Origin: G965218495 sp965262785
Lineage (GTDB): Bacteria > Bacteroidota > Rhodothermia > Rhodothermales > Bin80
Reading direction: 5' to 3'
DNA length: 64,000 nt
Assembly (NCBI GenBank): GCA_965262785.1
Contig: OZ253559.1
Location: forward strand, 434,001-498,000
Under the pieces are notes generated by a model. It worked only from the letters and a program-made list of their open reading frames with translations, had not been told where the DNA came from and made no database searches. Position numbers and translations under genes: made by a program. Every line of letters begins with the position of its first letter. Positions within the stretch are counted from its first letter, which is position 1. Shown here one piece after another: positions 8,609 to 17,525 of the stretch.

Positions 8609-8618
8609 AAAAGGCGCG

Positions 8619-9065
8619 ATGGCAGGCTTCAAGGGACAGGCAACGTTCAGCGTGGATGCAAAGGGTCGTCTTGCGATCCCGGCCAAGATGCGTTCGGCGC
8701 TTCGGCCAGAGGCGAACAGCACATTCACGGTCACACGAGGGTTTGAGAAGTGCATCTCACTATACCCGCTTGACACTTGGGCAGAGCTGGAGAAGGCGAT
8801 CGGATCGCTAAGCACGTACGACCGGGAGTCTCGTGCCTTCACGCGGCGCATCATGATGTGGGCCGATGAGGTGAGGGTGGACAGCCAGGGGCGCATCGGG
8901 TTGCCGAAGGCGCTCACCGAATACGCGGGCATCAAGGAGCGAGCACTGATCCTTGGCGCCTATGACCGCATTGAGATATGGGATCCGCAAGTGTTCGACG
9001 AGTACCTCTCGCAGGAGGAGGCGGACTACGAGACGCTTGCGGCCCGCGTCATGGAAGCGCGATGA
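8619..9065 (+). CDS. mraZ: MraZ, transcriptional regulator of the division/cell-wall cluster
   Basis: DNA-binding protein of about 148 residues with two AbrB-like (SpoVT/AbrB) halves, each carrying the DxxGRxxxP signature: VDAKGRLAIPAKMR near the N-terminus and VDSQGRIGLPKAL in the middle. MraZ binds repeats upstream of its own gene and tunes dcw expression. Such repeats are present at 8566-8581. The frame is open from a TTG at 8595, but the ATG at 8619 gives the normal start (MAGFKGQATFSVD). The stop overlaps the rsmH start in an ATGA-type junction. Confidence 0.93.
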   Translation: MAGFKGQATFSVDAKGRLAIPAKMRSALRPEANSTFTVTRGFEKCISLYPLDTWAELEKAIGSLSTYDRESRAFTRRIMMWADEVRVDSQGRIGLPKALTEYAGIKERALILGAYDRIEIWDPQVFDEYLSQEEADYETLAARVMEAR

Positions 9066-10003
9066 CGGTGTCGGCCGCGTTTCACACGCCGGTTCTTTGT
9101 CATACTGTACTGGAATTGCTTGTTACCGCTAAAGATGGTGTCTACGTCGACGGTACCCTCGGTGGGGGCGGCCACAGCGCAGCGCTACTGGCGGCGCTGA
9201 CACCTGCTGCACGAGTCATCGGCATAGACTGCGATGCGCAGGCCATTGAAGCGGCACGGGTCCGCCTGCAGGCGGCTTCCAACTTTATGGCCTTGCGCGG
9301 CAACTTCAGCCGCCTGACGGCGATGCTCGAGAATCAGGGCATACGCCAGGTGGATGGGCTGGTCCTTGACCTCGGTGTCTCGTCACATCAGCTAGACCAC
9401 GCGCCACGAGGCTTCAGCCATCGTTACGAAGGGGCGCTCGACATGCGCATGAATCAGCAGGCCGCCACGCGGGCCGCAGAAATCATCAACGAGTGGCCTC
9501 CAGAGGCGCTTGCCAAGGCACTCTTCAGGTGGGGCGAAGAGCCGCGGGCGCGCCGTATCACGCAGGCAATCGCGAAGGAGCGGCCCATCACCAGCACAAC
9601 GGCCCTGGCAAGCATTGTGCGGCGCGCCGTGCCTGCAAGGCACGAGGCCAAAACGCTGGCGCGGGTTTTTCAGGCCATTCGTATCGGGGTGAACGGCGAA
9701 TTGCAGGCGCTCGAATCGGCGCTGAAGCAGGCGCCGGATGTCGTTAAGGTCGGCGGCCGGCTGGTGGTCATCAGCTACCATTCGCTCGAGGATCGGCGCG
9801 TCAAGCGCGTCATGCGCCATGGAAACCTCACCGGTGACCCGGTCCGAGATCTGTATGGTCACTCACTGTCGCCTTGGCGTGCACTGCTGAAGAAGCCCGC
9901 CATGGCAGAGGAAGACGAGGTGCGGCGCAACCCCAGAGCACGAAGTGCCAAGCTGCGCGCGGCGGCGCGCATACGCATTCCAGGCAGCAACGCAACAACA
10001 TGA
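9062..10003 (+). CDS. rsmH: 16S rRNA (cytosine-1402-N4)-methyltransferase
   Basis: RsmH (MraW) methylates N4 of C1402 in 16S rRNA, in the ribosomal P site, and is the standard second gene of dcw clusters. About 313 residues. The SAM-binding region is YVDGTLGGGGHSAALL, with the further RsmH signatures VDGLVLDLGVSSHQLD, RGFSHRYEGALDMRM and VVISYHSLEDRRVKR. The frame is open from 8978 inside mraZ, but the ATG at 9062, overlapping the mraZ stop by 4 bases, gives the usual start before FHTPVLCHTVLELL. Overlaps ftsL downstream by 4 bases. Confidence 0.95.
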   Translation: MTVSAAFHTPVLCHTVLELLVTAKDGVYVDGTLGGGGHSAALLAALTPAARVIGIDCDAQAIEAARVRLQAASNFMALRGNFSRLTAMLENQGIRQVDGLVLDLGVSSHQLDHAPRGFSHRYEGALDMRMNQQAATRAAEIINEWPPEALAKALFRWGEEPRARRITQAIAKERPITSTTALASIVRRAVPARHEAKTLARVFQAIRIGVNGELQALESALKQAPDVVKVGGRLVVISYHSLEDRRVKRVMRHGNLTGDPVRDLYGHSLSPWRALLKKPAMAEEDEVRRNPRARSAKLRAAARIRIPGSNATT

Positions 10004-10383
10004 TGGCCCGAAGGAGTGCCAAACATACAAACTTGCGGCCGCGCGCCGCGACGACTTTGAAACGCTGGCAACACCTGCGGAGCGACTCGCTGGGCTCGAA
10101 TGCGCCCGGGGAAGTCACGACGATCTCTACCGCCAGATTTGCCCTCTTTGTGGTGGCGGTGGCCACCGTTTTCACGCTCTACATAGGACACGTGTACCAG
10201 ACGCAAGACATCCTGAATGCCCTACAGCAGGCGCGAGGAGAAAACCTGCATCTGCACCTGCGCCACAACGAGGTGAAGGGGGAATTCGACGAAGCCACCG
10301 GCCCCTCGGTGATCCACGAGCGGGCGCCTGGCCTGGGCCTGGAGGATGGCTTTTCCAATGCACCTTTGGTACGGGCCAACTAG
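10000..10383 (+). CDS. ftsL: FtsL-like single-pass division protein
   Basis: Small bitopic protein (127-128 residues) between rsmH and ftsI, the usual place of ftsL. It has a basic cytoplasmic N-terminus, one membrane helix at about 46-63 (ARFALFVVAVATVFTLYI), and a short helical stretch after it (QDILNALQQARGENLHLHLRHNEV) that can form the coiled coil by which FtsL pairs with FtsB/FtsQ. Sequence is poorly conserved, so the call rests mostly on position and topology. Two ATGs (10000 and 10003) are possible; the first overlaps the rsmH stop. Stop is directly followed by the ftsI ATG. Confidence 0.75.
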   Translation: MMARRSAKHTNLRPRAATTLKRWQHLRSDSLGSNAPGEVTTISTARFALFVVAVATVFTLYIGHVYQTQDILNALQQARGENLHLHLRHNEVKGEFDEATGPSVIHERAPGLGLEDGFSNAPLVRAN

Positions 10384-12363
10384 ATGACACGCCAGAGTAT
10401 CAAAGACCAGATCGTGGGGCGGATGTACGTGCTCCTGATGCTTTTCACGGTGGCTTTGCTTCTAATCGTGGGGCAGCTGGCTTGGATCCACTTTGTTGAG
10501 GGTAGGGAACTGCGAGCACAGGGGCTGCGCCAAGCACGCTCACAGACGGTGCTGGCAGCCAAGCGGGGTACCATAGTGGACCATGCTGGGCGCGCATTGG
10601 CCGTGAACGCACCGCGCTACGACCTGGCACTTGACCCGACGTCTCCCGGGTTTGAAGAGGCGCGCGCGGAATTTGCCTCGCTGCTCTCTCGTGTCACCGG
10701 CTGGAGTGAGCGCAGCATCCAGCGTCGAATCGATGCGCGTTCCAGTCCTCGGTATGTCCGGATGGGGGAAGTTTCTACCGAACAGCGCCAGGTCCTTGAC
10801 ACACTTGGTGTGCCCGGCCTTATCGTCCTGGAGAGCTTTACACGCAAGTACAACTACGGGACTACAGCAGCCCATGTACTGGGTCATGTGGACCGCGATG
10901 GCGTCGGACAAGCCGGGCTGGAGCTTGAATACGACGAGTTCCTGCAGGGCACGCCGGGGCGACGCATGCTACTACGGGACAGGCGAGGATACCGCCGCGT
11001 GGACGCGGCGGGTGTGGTCGTAGAGCCCAAAGATGGCCAGACTCTAGTGCTGACCATCGACCTGATTCGCCAGACGATCCTGGAAGAAGAACTCGAGCGT
11101 GGCGTTCGGGAAGCACGCGCCCGGCGCGGAAGCGCCATTGCCGTCAATCCGCGGACCGGGGCGATCCTGGCCATGGCCAGCGTGCCGTCGTTTGATCCCA
11201 ACAATCCTTCCGGGGCACCCCGGGACGCCTGGCGCAACAGCGCGATTACGGACCGCCTGGAGCCTGGCTCCAGCTTCAAGCTCGTGGGCACCTCGGCTGC
11301 GATAGACTTGGGAGTTACCTCCATGGATCGCATCATAGACACCGGGGACGGGACGCTGAACATCTTCGGACAGGTCATGCGCGATGTACACGCCCAAGGC
11401 GAGATCCCCTTGAGGGACGTCATCACATTCAGCAGCAACGTGGGTATGGCGAAGACAGCGCAGATGCTGGAACGAGCCGACCTCTATCGTTATGCGCGCA
11501 ACTTCGGCTTTGGGCAGAAGACATGGATCGACTTGCCCGGTGAGGTTCCCGGTCTTCTCAAGAAGACGAATCGCTGGAGCAAGACCACGCTCACCTCCCT
11601 GGCAATTGGCTACGAGGTCGATGTAACGCCACTGCAGATGGTGATGGCCTATGCCGCGCTTGGCAACGGCGGCCTCCTGCTGCAGCCCTATGTCGTGGCG
11701 GAGCGTCGCGACATTACGGGCAAGGTCCTCTGGCGCGCGGCCGATGATCCCGCGCGGCAGGACTCTGTACGCCGTGTCATGGATGAGGCAACTGCACGTG
11801 CGTTGCTGCCCGCCTTTGCGGACGTGGTGGAACGTGGCACCGCAAAGCGGGCTCAAGTCCAAGGGTTGTCCGTTGCTGGCAAAACGGGAACGGCACGCAA
11901 GGTGGTTCGGGGCCGTTATGGGGGCGGCTACCGGGCGAACTTCATAGGCTTTTATCCGGCTGACAGCCCGCAGGTGGCAATGGTTATCGTGATGGATGAG
12001 CCCAGAGCCAGCATCTATGGCGGCGTGGTGGCAGCTCCGGTATTCAAGCGCGTGGCGGAGCGGTGGATCGGAACGCTGCCGGCGGTGGCCGAACAACTGA
12101 TTCCCGGCGACCCGCACTTGGACATCATACCCCCGGTGCCCCCGGCTCAGGTGCGCATGACAAGCTTGGCAGGACCGATCCCGACGCAGGATACCACCGT
12201 GGGCATTATGCCGGACTTGGTTGGGATGAGCGCCCGTGCGGCACGCCATGCCATGGTTCAGCGCGGGCTACGCGTACGCCTGCAAGGCCATGGTCGCGTT
12301 ATCAGCCAGGATCCCGCAGCGGGAGACTCCTGCAGGCAGGAGGTGGTGCTTACCCTGGAGTGA
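10384..12363 (+). CDS. ftsI: Division transpeptidase (class B PBP) with C-terminal PASTA domain
   Basis: Septal peptidoglycan transpeptidase, 659 residues. One N-terminal membrane helix (about 13-35), a PBP dimerisation domain (RGTIVDHAGRALAVN), and the transpeptidase domain with the three active-site motifs: SSFK (Ser296, Lys299), SSN (350-352) and KTG (in VAGKTGTARK, near 500). After the transpeptidase there is a single PASTA domain (MPDLVGMSARAARHAMVQRGLRVRL...). PASTA tails are usual on Bacteroidota and Gram-positive (SpoVD-like) division PBPs but not on proteobacterial FtsI. The FtsW partner is encoded in the same cluster. Its last base is the first base of the murE start codon. Confidence 0.93.
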   Translation: MTRQSIKDQIVGRMYVLLMLFTVALLLIVGQLAWIHFVEGRELRAQGLRQARSQTVLAAKRGTIVDHAGRALAVNAPRYDLALDPTSPGFEEARAEFASLLSRVTGWSERSIQRRIDARSSPRYVRMGEVSTEQRQVLDTLGVPGLIVLESFTRKYNYGTTAAHVLGHVDRDGVGQAGLELEYDEFLQGTPGRRMLLRDRRGYRRVDAAGVVVEPKDGQTLVLTIDLIRQTILEEELERGVREARARRGSAIAVNPRTGAILAMASVPSFDPNNPSGAPRDAWRNSAITDRLEPGSSFKLVGTSAAIDLGVTSMDRIIDTGDGTLNIFGQVMRDVHAQGEIPLRDVITFSSNVGMAKTAQMLERADLYRYARNFGFGQKTWIDLPGEVPGLLKKTNRWSKTTLTSLAIGYEVDVTPLQMVMAYAALGNGGLLLQPYVVAERRDITGKVLWRAADDPARQDSVRRVMDEATARALLPAFADVVERGTAKRAQVQGLSVAGKTGTARKVVRGRYGGGYRANFIGFYPADSPQVAMVIVMDEPRASIYGGVVAAPVFKRVAERWIGTLPAVAEQLIPGDPHLDIIPPVPPAQVRMTSLAGPIPTQDTTVGIMPDLVGMSARAARHAMVQRGLRVRLQGHGRVISQDPAAGDSCRQEVVLTLE

Positions 12364-13835
12364 TGCCAACCGTCCACTATACAGAATTGCTCAGCCGTTT
12401 GCAGCGCTCACAGCTGGCTACCGGTGCGAGCTCAGGCACGGGACCGGTAATCCGGCATGTCACCTGTGACAGCCGCACCGCAGGGCCCGGCAGCTGCTTC
12501 GTCGCGATCCGCGGAACGCAAGTTGACGGGCTGGCCTATGTCGATCAGGCCATTGCGCGCGGCGCTGAGGTGGTGATTTCAGAATCGGCTTCTCCCCATG
12601 AAGCAGTGGCTCACGTGCAGGTAACCAGCGCTCGCTCTGCGCTCGCGCTCTGCGCTGCAGCCCTCTATGGTGATCCCGCTGAGCAGCTCAGATGCTTCGG
12701 CATCACCGGCACCAATGGCAAGACCACCACCGCGTGGCTGCTGCACCACGTGCTGACGGGGCTCGGCGAAACGAGCGGCCTGCTCGGCACCGTTTCCTAT
12801 TCCTATGGCGGCGCCAGCACGGAAGCCTCCCTGACCACACCCGGCGCGCCGGAGTTGCACCGGATGCTAAGCGAAATGATGGCCATCGGATGCCGCTGGT
12901 GCGTGATGGAGGTGTCGTCGCACGCGCTGGATCAGCGGCGCGTGTACGGCATCCCGTTCGGCGTAGGCGTATTCACCAACTTGAGGCACGATCATCTGGA
13001 CTACCATAAGACGCGGGCATCGTACACGAATGCCAAGAAGAGTCTCTTTGATGAGCTGGGGCCACATGCGGTGGCAGTCTACAATGCGGACGATGCGGCA
13101 GGCCCGCAGATGGTGCACGACACCGAGGCCAAAAAGGTAGCGTACGGCCAGCATCCGCATGCGGTTATACGATTCAATGTGATTGATGACACCGTACAGG
13201 GGCTGCATCTTTGCTTGGACGGGCAGGCATTTTCCACCCGTTTGAGCGGCACATTTAACGCCTATAACGTCGCGGCAGCCTATGCCGCAGCCTGCGCCCA
13301 GGGATTGCCGGCCGCGGATGTGCTTACGGCACTGGCCAAAGTGCCTCCAGTGCCCGGACGCTTTGAGCCCTTCCGTTTCGACGATGGCGCAATGGCCATT
13401 GTGGACTATGCTCACACGCCCGACGCACTGGAGCAGGCACTGGTCACGGCGCGCCACTGCTTTCCGCAGGCAGCACTGTGGTGCCTGTTCGGCTGCGGCG
13501 GCGACCGCGACAAAGCCAAACGCCCGCTCATGGGAGCCGTCGCCGAGCGCTTGGCGGACCATGTGATCGTTACCAGCGACAACACACGCGGCGAGAGCTA
13601 CCGCGCCATCAGCGAGGACATAGAACGGGGCATGGAACGCCCGCGGGAAGTGCTGTGGATTGAGGATCGCCGTGAGGCAATTGGCCACGCAGCCCGGCGT
13701 GCGGGCGCAGGCGATGTCGTGCTCATCGCCGGTAAAGGGCACGAAGCATTTCAGGTTATAGGCAACGAGGCCCATCCACTCAGCGATCGGCAACTCGTCC
13801 TGGAGGCCTTTGCACAGCGCGTGCACATTAGCTGA
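12363..13835 (+). CDS. murE: UDP-MurNAc-L-Ala-D-Glu ligase (MurE)
   Basis: Adds the third amino acid to the peptidoglycan stem peptide, in the cytoplasm, using ATP. 490 residues with the Mur-ligase fold: N-terminal UDP-binding domain, P-loop GTNGKTTTAW (116-125), central MVMEVSSHAL-type motif (CVMEVSSHALDQRRV), and the C-terminal substrate motif DNTRGES. Meso-diaminopimelate-adding enzymes have DNPR here. The proline is Thr but the Arg that binds the second DAP carboxylate is kept, so mDAP is the likely substrate. The frame is open from 12063 but that part overlaps ftsI; the ATG at 12363 overlaps the ftsI TGA. No murF follows, as in other Bacteroidota dcw clusters. Confidence 0.94.
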   Translation: MPTVHYTELLSRLQRSQLATGASSGTGPVIRHVTCDSRTAGPGSCFVAIRGTQVDGLAYVDQAIARGAEVVISESASPHEAVAHVQVTSARSALALCAAALYGDPAEQLRCFGITGTNGKTTTAWLLHHVLTGLGETSGLLGTVSYSYGGASTEASLTTPGAPELHRMLSEMMAIGCRWCVMEVSSHALDQRRVYGIPFGVGVFTNLRHDHLDYHKTRASYTNAKKSLFDELGPHAVAVYNADDAAGPQMVHDTEAKKVAYGQHPHAVIRFNVIDDTVQGLHLCLDGQAFSTRLSGTFNAYNVAAAYAAACAQGLPAADVLTALAKVPPVPGRFEPFRFDDGAMAIVDYAHTPDALEQALVTARHCFPQAALWCLFGCGGDRDKAKRPLMGAVAERLADHVIVTSDNTRGESYRAISEDIERGMERPREVLWIEDRREAIGHAARRAGAGDVVLIAGKGHEAFQVIGNEAHPLSDRQLVLEAFAQRVHIS

Positions 13836-13838
13836 TTT

Positions 13839-15002
13839 ATGCTCTACTACCTGCTGCAATATCTGGAAGCGCACTATCACCCGCCGGGGTTCCAGGTGAT
13901 AGAGTTCATCACCGTGCGCGCATCCCTGGCCGCGATCACAGCGCTCATGATCGCATTGCTGTTCGGGCGCCGCGTAATCCACTGGTTGCAAAAAAAGCAG
14001 ATTGGCGAAAACGTGCGCCGAGGACCAGCCTCGGGCGTGGTGGACCACTCCCACAAAGAGGGAACGCCAACGATGGGGGGTGTCATCATCCTCATGGCCA
14101 TTGTGGTAAGCACACTGCTTTGGGGCGCCATCATGGAAGTCTATGTATGGCTCATCCTCGTGGCAACCACATGGATGGGGATTTTCGGCTTTGCCGACGA
14201 CTACATCAAGGTCGTCCGCAAAGACAAGGCCGGCCTGGCACCCCGGCTGAAAATCATCGGCCAGGTCGGGCTCGGGCTCATCGTCGGCAGTGTGCTTTAC
14301 TTCCACCCGGAATTTGCCGAAGTCCGGGACCTAACCGATCTGCCGTTTCTGCGCAACTGGCACTTTGACTACAACATCCTGGGCCATCTTATTCCGCAGG
14401 TCGGCATCAGTCTGGGGTGGCTGCTGTTCATCCCTGTGGCAGTGTTCGCGGTCACGGCTACATCCAATGCAGTGAACCTGACCGATGGCCTGGACGGCCT
14501 GGCAGCGGGTACGACGGCCATCGTGGCACTCGGCCTGGTAGCGCTCTGCTACATAAGTGGCAACAGCATGCTGGCGGACTACCTGGGGGTTATGCACCTG
14601 CCTACGGCGGGTGAGCTTACCGTCTATGCCGCCGCACTTGCGGCCTCCTGCCTCGCGTTCCTGTGGTTTAACGGATACCCCGCCACCGTTTTTATGGGAG
14701 ATACCGGCTCGCTGTCGCTCGGCGCCGCCGTCAGCACGCTGGCGCTTATGGTCAAGAAGGAGCTGCTGTTGCCGCTGCTGTGCCTGGTCTTTTTTGTAGA
14801 GACCATCTCGGTCATCATGCAGACCACCTACTTCCGCCATACGCGCAAGAAGACCGGCACCGGACGCCGTGTCTTCCTGATGGCGCCCCTGCATCATCAC
14901 TTTGAGGCGAAGGGGCACCATGAAGTGAAGATCGCCGTGCGTTTCTGGATCGTGACGGTCCTTACGGTGCTCACCACATTACTTACGCTCAGAATACAAT
15001 GA
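13839..15002 (+). CDS. mraY: Phospho-MurNAc-pentapeptide transferase
   Basis: Transfers phospho-MurNAc-pentapeptide to undecaprenyl phosphate, giving lipid I. 387 residues with about ten membrane helices. Signature parts: HKEGTPTMGGVIIL on the first cytoplasmic loop, FGFADDYIKV with the catalytic Asp pair, NLTDGLDGLAAG, and MGDTGSLSLGA followed by APLHHHFEAKG. Starts 3 bases after murE and ends 4 bases inside murD, as expected for a translationally coupled cluster. Confidence 0.96.
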   Translation: MLYYLLQYLEAHYHPPGFQVIEFITVRASLAAITALMIALLFGRRVIHWLQKKQIGENVRRGPASGVVDHSHKEGTPTMGGVIILMAIVVSTLLWGAIMEVYVWLILVATTWMGIFGFADDYIKVVRKDKAGLAPRLKIIGQVGLGLIVGSVLYFHPEFAEVRDLTDLPFLRNWHFDYNILGHLIPQVGISLGWLLFIPVAVFAVTATSNAVNLTDGLDGLAAGTTAIVALGLVALCYISGNSMLADYLGVMHLPTAGELTVYAAALAASCLAFLWFNGYPATVFMGDTGSLSLGAAVSTLALMVKKELLLPLLCLVFFVETISVIMQTTYFRHTRKKTGTGRRVFLMAPLHHHFEAKGHHEVKIAVRFWIVTVLTVLTTLLTLRIQ

Positions 15003-16366
15003 AACCGGTACACGTCCAGGGTACCAGCGTCACGGTGATGGGCGCCGCCAGAAGCGGGTGCGCGGTGGCGCGCCTGCTTACGGCCCATGGCGCGCGCGTG
15101 CTGGTTTCAGAAGCGCGGCATCTGGCGCCCCAGCACCAGCGGGCGCTTCTGGACCTGGGCGTAGCCCTGGAGGTGGGTGGCCACACGTCTCGTGCCCTGG
15201 AGGCTGACTTTTTGGTCCTGAGCCCGGGCGTACCGCCTGCAAGCCCGATTCCCCAGGCTGCGGCAGCGCGGGGAATACCCCGCTACTCCGAGCTGGAGGT
15301 GGCCTCGTGGTTCTGCCAGGGGACCATGGTGGCAATTACCGGCTCCAATGGCAAGACGACAACGACATCACTCATTGGCCACGTCTTCGCGCGAGCTGGC
15401 TTTCAGACCGTTGTGGCCGGCAACATCGGGATGCCCCTGTCATCCTATGCCGACAGTACGGGACCTGAAACGATGCTCGTGGTGGAGGTCTCGAGCTTTC
15501 AGCTTGATCACATAGAAACACTCCGTCCAAACGTCAGCGTGCTGCTCAACATTACGCCGGATCACCTGGACCGCTACGGCGGCGACTTTGGACGCTATGC
15601 AGAAAGCAAACTGCGAATCTTCATGAACCAGACCGGGACCGACGATGTGCTCGTCTACAACTACGACGACACGCTGGTGCGTGAGCATGCTGCCCGCCTC
15701 ACTACTGCCAGCGGCGTACGTGTCATTCCCTTCAGCTACCATCAATCGCTGTCGGAGGGTGCATCGCTAGCGGGGGGAACTCTGGTGCTGCGCCTGGGGC
15801 ACGGGGCGGAAGCCCTTATGCCAACCGACAGGTTGGCGCTGCGCGGCGCGCACAACGTGCAGAACTCCATGGCCGCAGCCATCGTCGGCCGCTTGATGGA
15901 TGTGGAGCTGGAGTCGCTGCGCGAAAGCTTGAGCGCATTCGAGGGTGTGCCGCACCGCCTCGAGCTCGTCCGCGAGATTGACGGTGTGCGCTACTTCAAT
16001 GACTCGAAGGCGACTAACGTCAACGCAGTCTGGTATGCGCTGCAGAGCTTTGCCGCCCCGCTAGTGCTTTTGGCTGGCGGCCGCGAAAAGGGCAACGACT
16101 ACGAGGCGCTAAAGCCGCTGTTGCCGGGTCGTGTACATACGCTGGTCGCTTTCGGCGAAAGCGCAAGTAAGGTGGCGCGAGAACTCGGCCCACACGCCGG
16201 TACAGTGGTCGCCGTACGGACGTTGGAAGAGGCTACGCACCAGGCGCGTGCGTGCGCCAACCCGGGTGATGTTGTGCTGCTCAGTCCTGCTTGCGCCTCA
16301 TTTGATCTCTTTGAGAACTACGAGCAGCGGGGGGACACCTTCAAAGCACTCGTGAATGGTTTCTGA
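14999..16366 (+). CDS. murD: UDP-MurNAc-L-alanine:D-glutamate ligase
   Basis: Adds D-Glu to UDP-MurNAc-L-Ala. 455 residues. The N-terminal Rossmann domain binds the substrate (VMGAARSGCAVARLL), the P-loop is ITGSNGKTTTTSLIGH, followed by EVSSFQLDHIETLRP and NITPDHLDRYG, and the C-terminal domain carries RYFNDSKATNVNAV and LLSPACASFDLFENYEQRG, which are MurD-specific. Overlaps mraY by 4 bases and ftsW by 11. Confidence 0.96.
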   Translation: MKPVHVQGTSVTVMGAARSGCAVARLLTAHGARVLVSEARHLAPQHQRALLDLGVALEVGGHTSRALEADFLVLSPGVPPASPIPQAAAARGIPRYSELEVASWFCQGTMVAITGSNGKTTTTSLIGHVFARAGFQTVVAGNIGMPLSSYADSTGPETMLVVEVSSFQLDHIETLRPNVSVLLNITPDHLDRYGGDFGRYAESKLRIFMNQTGTDDVLVYNYDDTLVREHAARLTTASGVRVIPFSYHQSLSEGASLAGGTLVLRLGHGAEALMPTDRLALRGAHNVQNSMAAAIVGRLMDVELESLRESLSAFEGVPHRLELVREIDGVRYFNDSKATNVNAVWYALQSFAAPLVLLAGGREKGNDYEALKPLLPGRVHTLVAFGESASKVARELGPHAGTVVAVRTLEEATHQARACANPGDVVLLSPACASFDLFENYEQRGDTFKALVNGF

Positions 16367-17525
16367 CGTGGACCGGAGGCCCGAACATACCGTTTTCGCA
16401 CGGCTGCGCGGCCAGCCACCCATGGACAAGTACGTGCTGTGGGTGGTGTTGGTGCTCAGCGCGGTCGGGACGCTGGCGGTATACAGCGCCATTGGCTTTT
16501 TAGCCGAGGTAAAGGCGGCTGGCGACACGGAGCTGTTCCTCATGCGCCACATTGTGCGCGTGGTCCTGGCCCTGGCCGCCCTGGTTGTCTTCAGCCTGGT
16601 GGATTACCATTTCCTGGCTCGGTGGGCGCGCATCATATTGCTGGGCTCCTTGGTGCTGCTCTTTCTGGTGCGCGCTCTTGGAGTCACCTATGGTGGTGCT
16701 ACGCGCGCATTCCACCTGGGCCCGCTTAGCGCGCAGCCGTCCGACATAGCTAAGGTTGCGCTTGTTCTCTATGTGAGCGTACTCCTGGTTCGCAAGCAGG
16801 AGTACATCGATGACTTCCGGCGGGCCGTGCTGCCGATCCTGTTCTGGATACTCGTCACCGTCATGCTCATCGGCTTGGAGGACGTTTCCACTGCCGGCCT
16901 GGTGCTCATGGCGGCGCTACTGGTATGCTTTGTGGGCCGTGTACGCGTGCGCCACCTTGCCAAGCTGGGTGCCGTGTGCGCGGTGCTCGCTGTGCTGATG
17001 CTTATGAATTCGCCGCAGCGCGCCTCACGACTGGAGTCGTACCTGGGTCTGGATCTGTTTGCGACGTCCGACACTACGGAGCTGTTCGGCGAAGCGGCTG
17101 AAGGGTATCAGGCCCGCCAGGCTCGCATCGCCTTTGCGATGGGGGGCCTTACAGGGCGCGGCCCGGGCAAGAGTGTGCAGCGAGACTTCCTGCCCGCACC
17201 ATACAACGACTTGATCTTCGCTATCATCGCCGAAGAGTATGGGCTGTTGGGGGCGCTGGCACTCCTGGGTCTTTTTGCGGTTCTGATGCTGCGCGGATAC
17301 CTGCGCATTGCGCGGCACGCCCCAGACCCATTGGGGCTATTTCTGGCGACGGGCTTTACGACGATCGTGACGCTGTACGGGTTTATCCACGCCGGCGTGG
17401 CGGTGGGCCTGTTGCCGGTGACCGGTCTGCCGCTGCCGCTGGTTTCGTATGGCGGAACGAGCATGATAGCCGCTGGCGTGATGATCGGCATCTTACAGAA
17501 TATCTCGAGGCAGATTGGCCGATGA
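16356..17525 (+). CDS. ftsW: Division SEDS glycosyltransferase FtsW
   Basis: Lipid II polymerase of the septal machinery, partner of the transpeptidase FtsI. 389 residues with about ten membrane helices. SEDS signatures include THRAFHLGPLSAQPSDIAK-like text here as RAFHLGPLSAQPSDIAK, and the large loop ending LPAPYNDLIFAIIAEEYGLLG, then GLLPVTGLPLPLVSYGGTSM. The alternative is RodA, but the position between murD and murG favours FtsW. The start overlaps murD by 11 bases. Confidence 0.93.
   Translation: MVSDVDRRPEHTVFARLRGQPPMDKYVLWVVLVLSAVGTLAVYSAIGFLAEVKAAGDTELFLMRHIVRVVLALAALVVFSLVDYHFLARWARIILLGSLVLLFLVRALGVTYGGATRAFHLGPLSAQPSDIAKVALVLYVSVLLVRKQEYIDDFRRAVLPILFWILVTVMLIGLEDVSTAGLVLMAALLVCFVGRVRVRHLAKLGAVCAVLAVLMLMNSPQRASRLESYLGLDLFATSDTTELFGEAAEGYQARQARIAFAMGGLTGRGPGKSVQRDFLPAPYNDLIFAIIAEEYGLLGALALLGLFAVLMLRGYLRIARHAPDPLGLFLATGFTTIVTLYGFIHAGVAVGLLPVTGLPLPLVSYGGTSMIAAGVMIGILQNISRQIGR

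Noticed and set aside
12867..14306. Long minus-strand open frame of 479 codons
   Set aside because: Antisense to murE and mraY, which are unmistakable; composition is that of a shadow frame. The same holds for 11044-12249 and 1405-2448.
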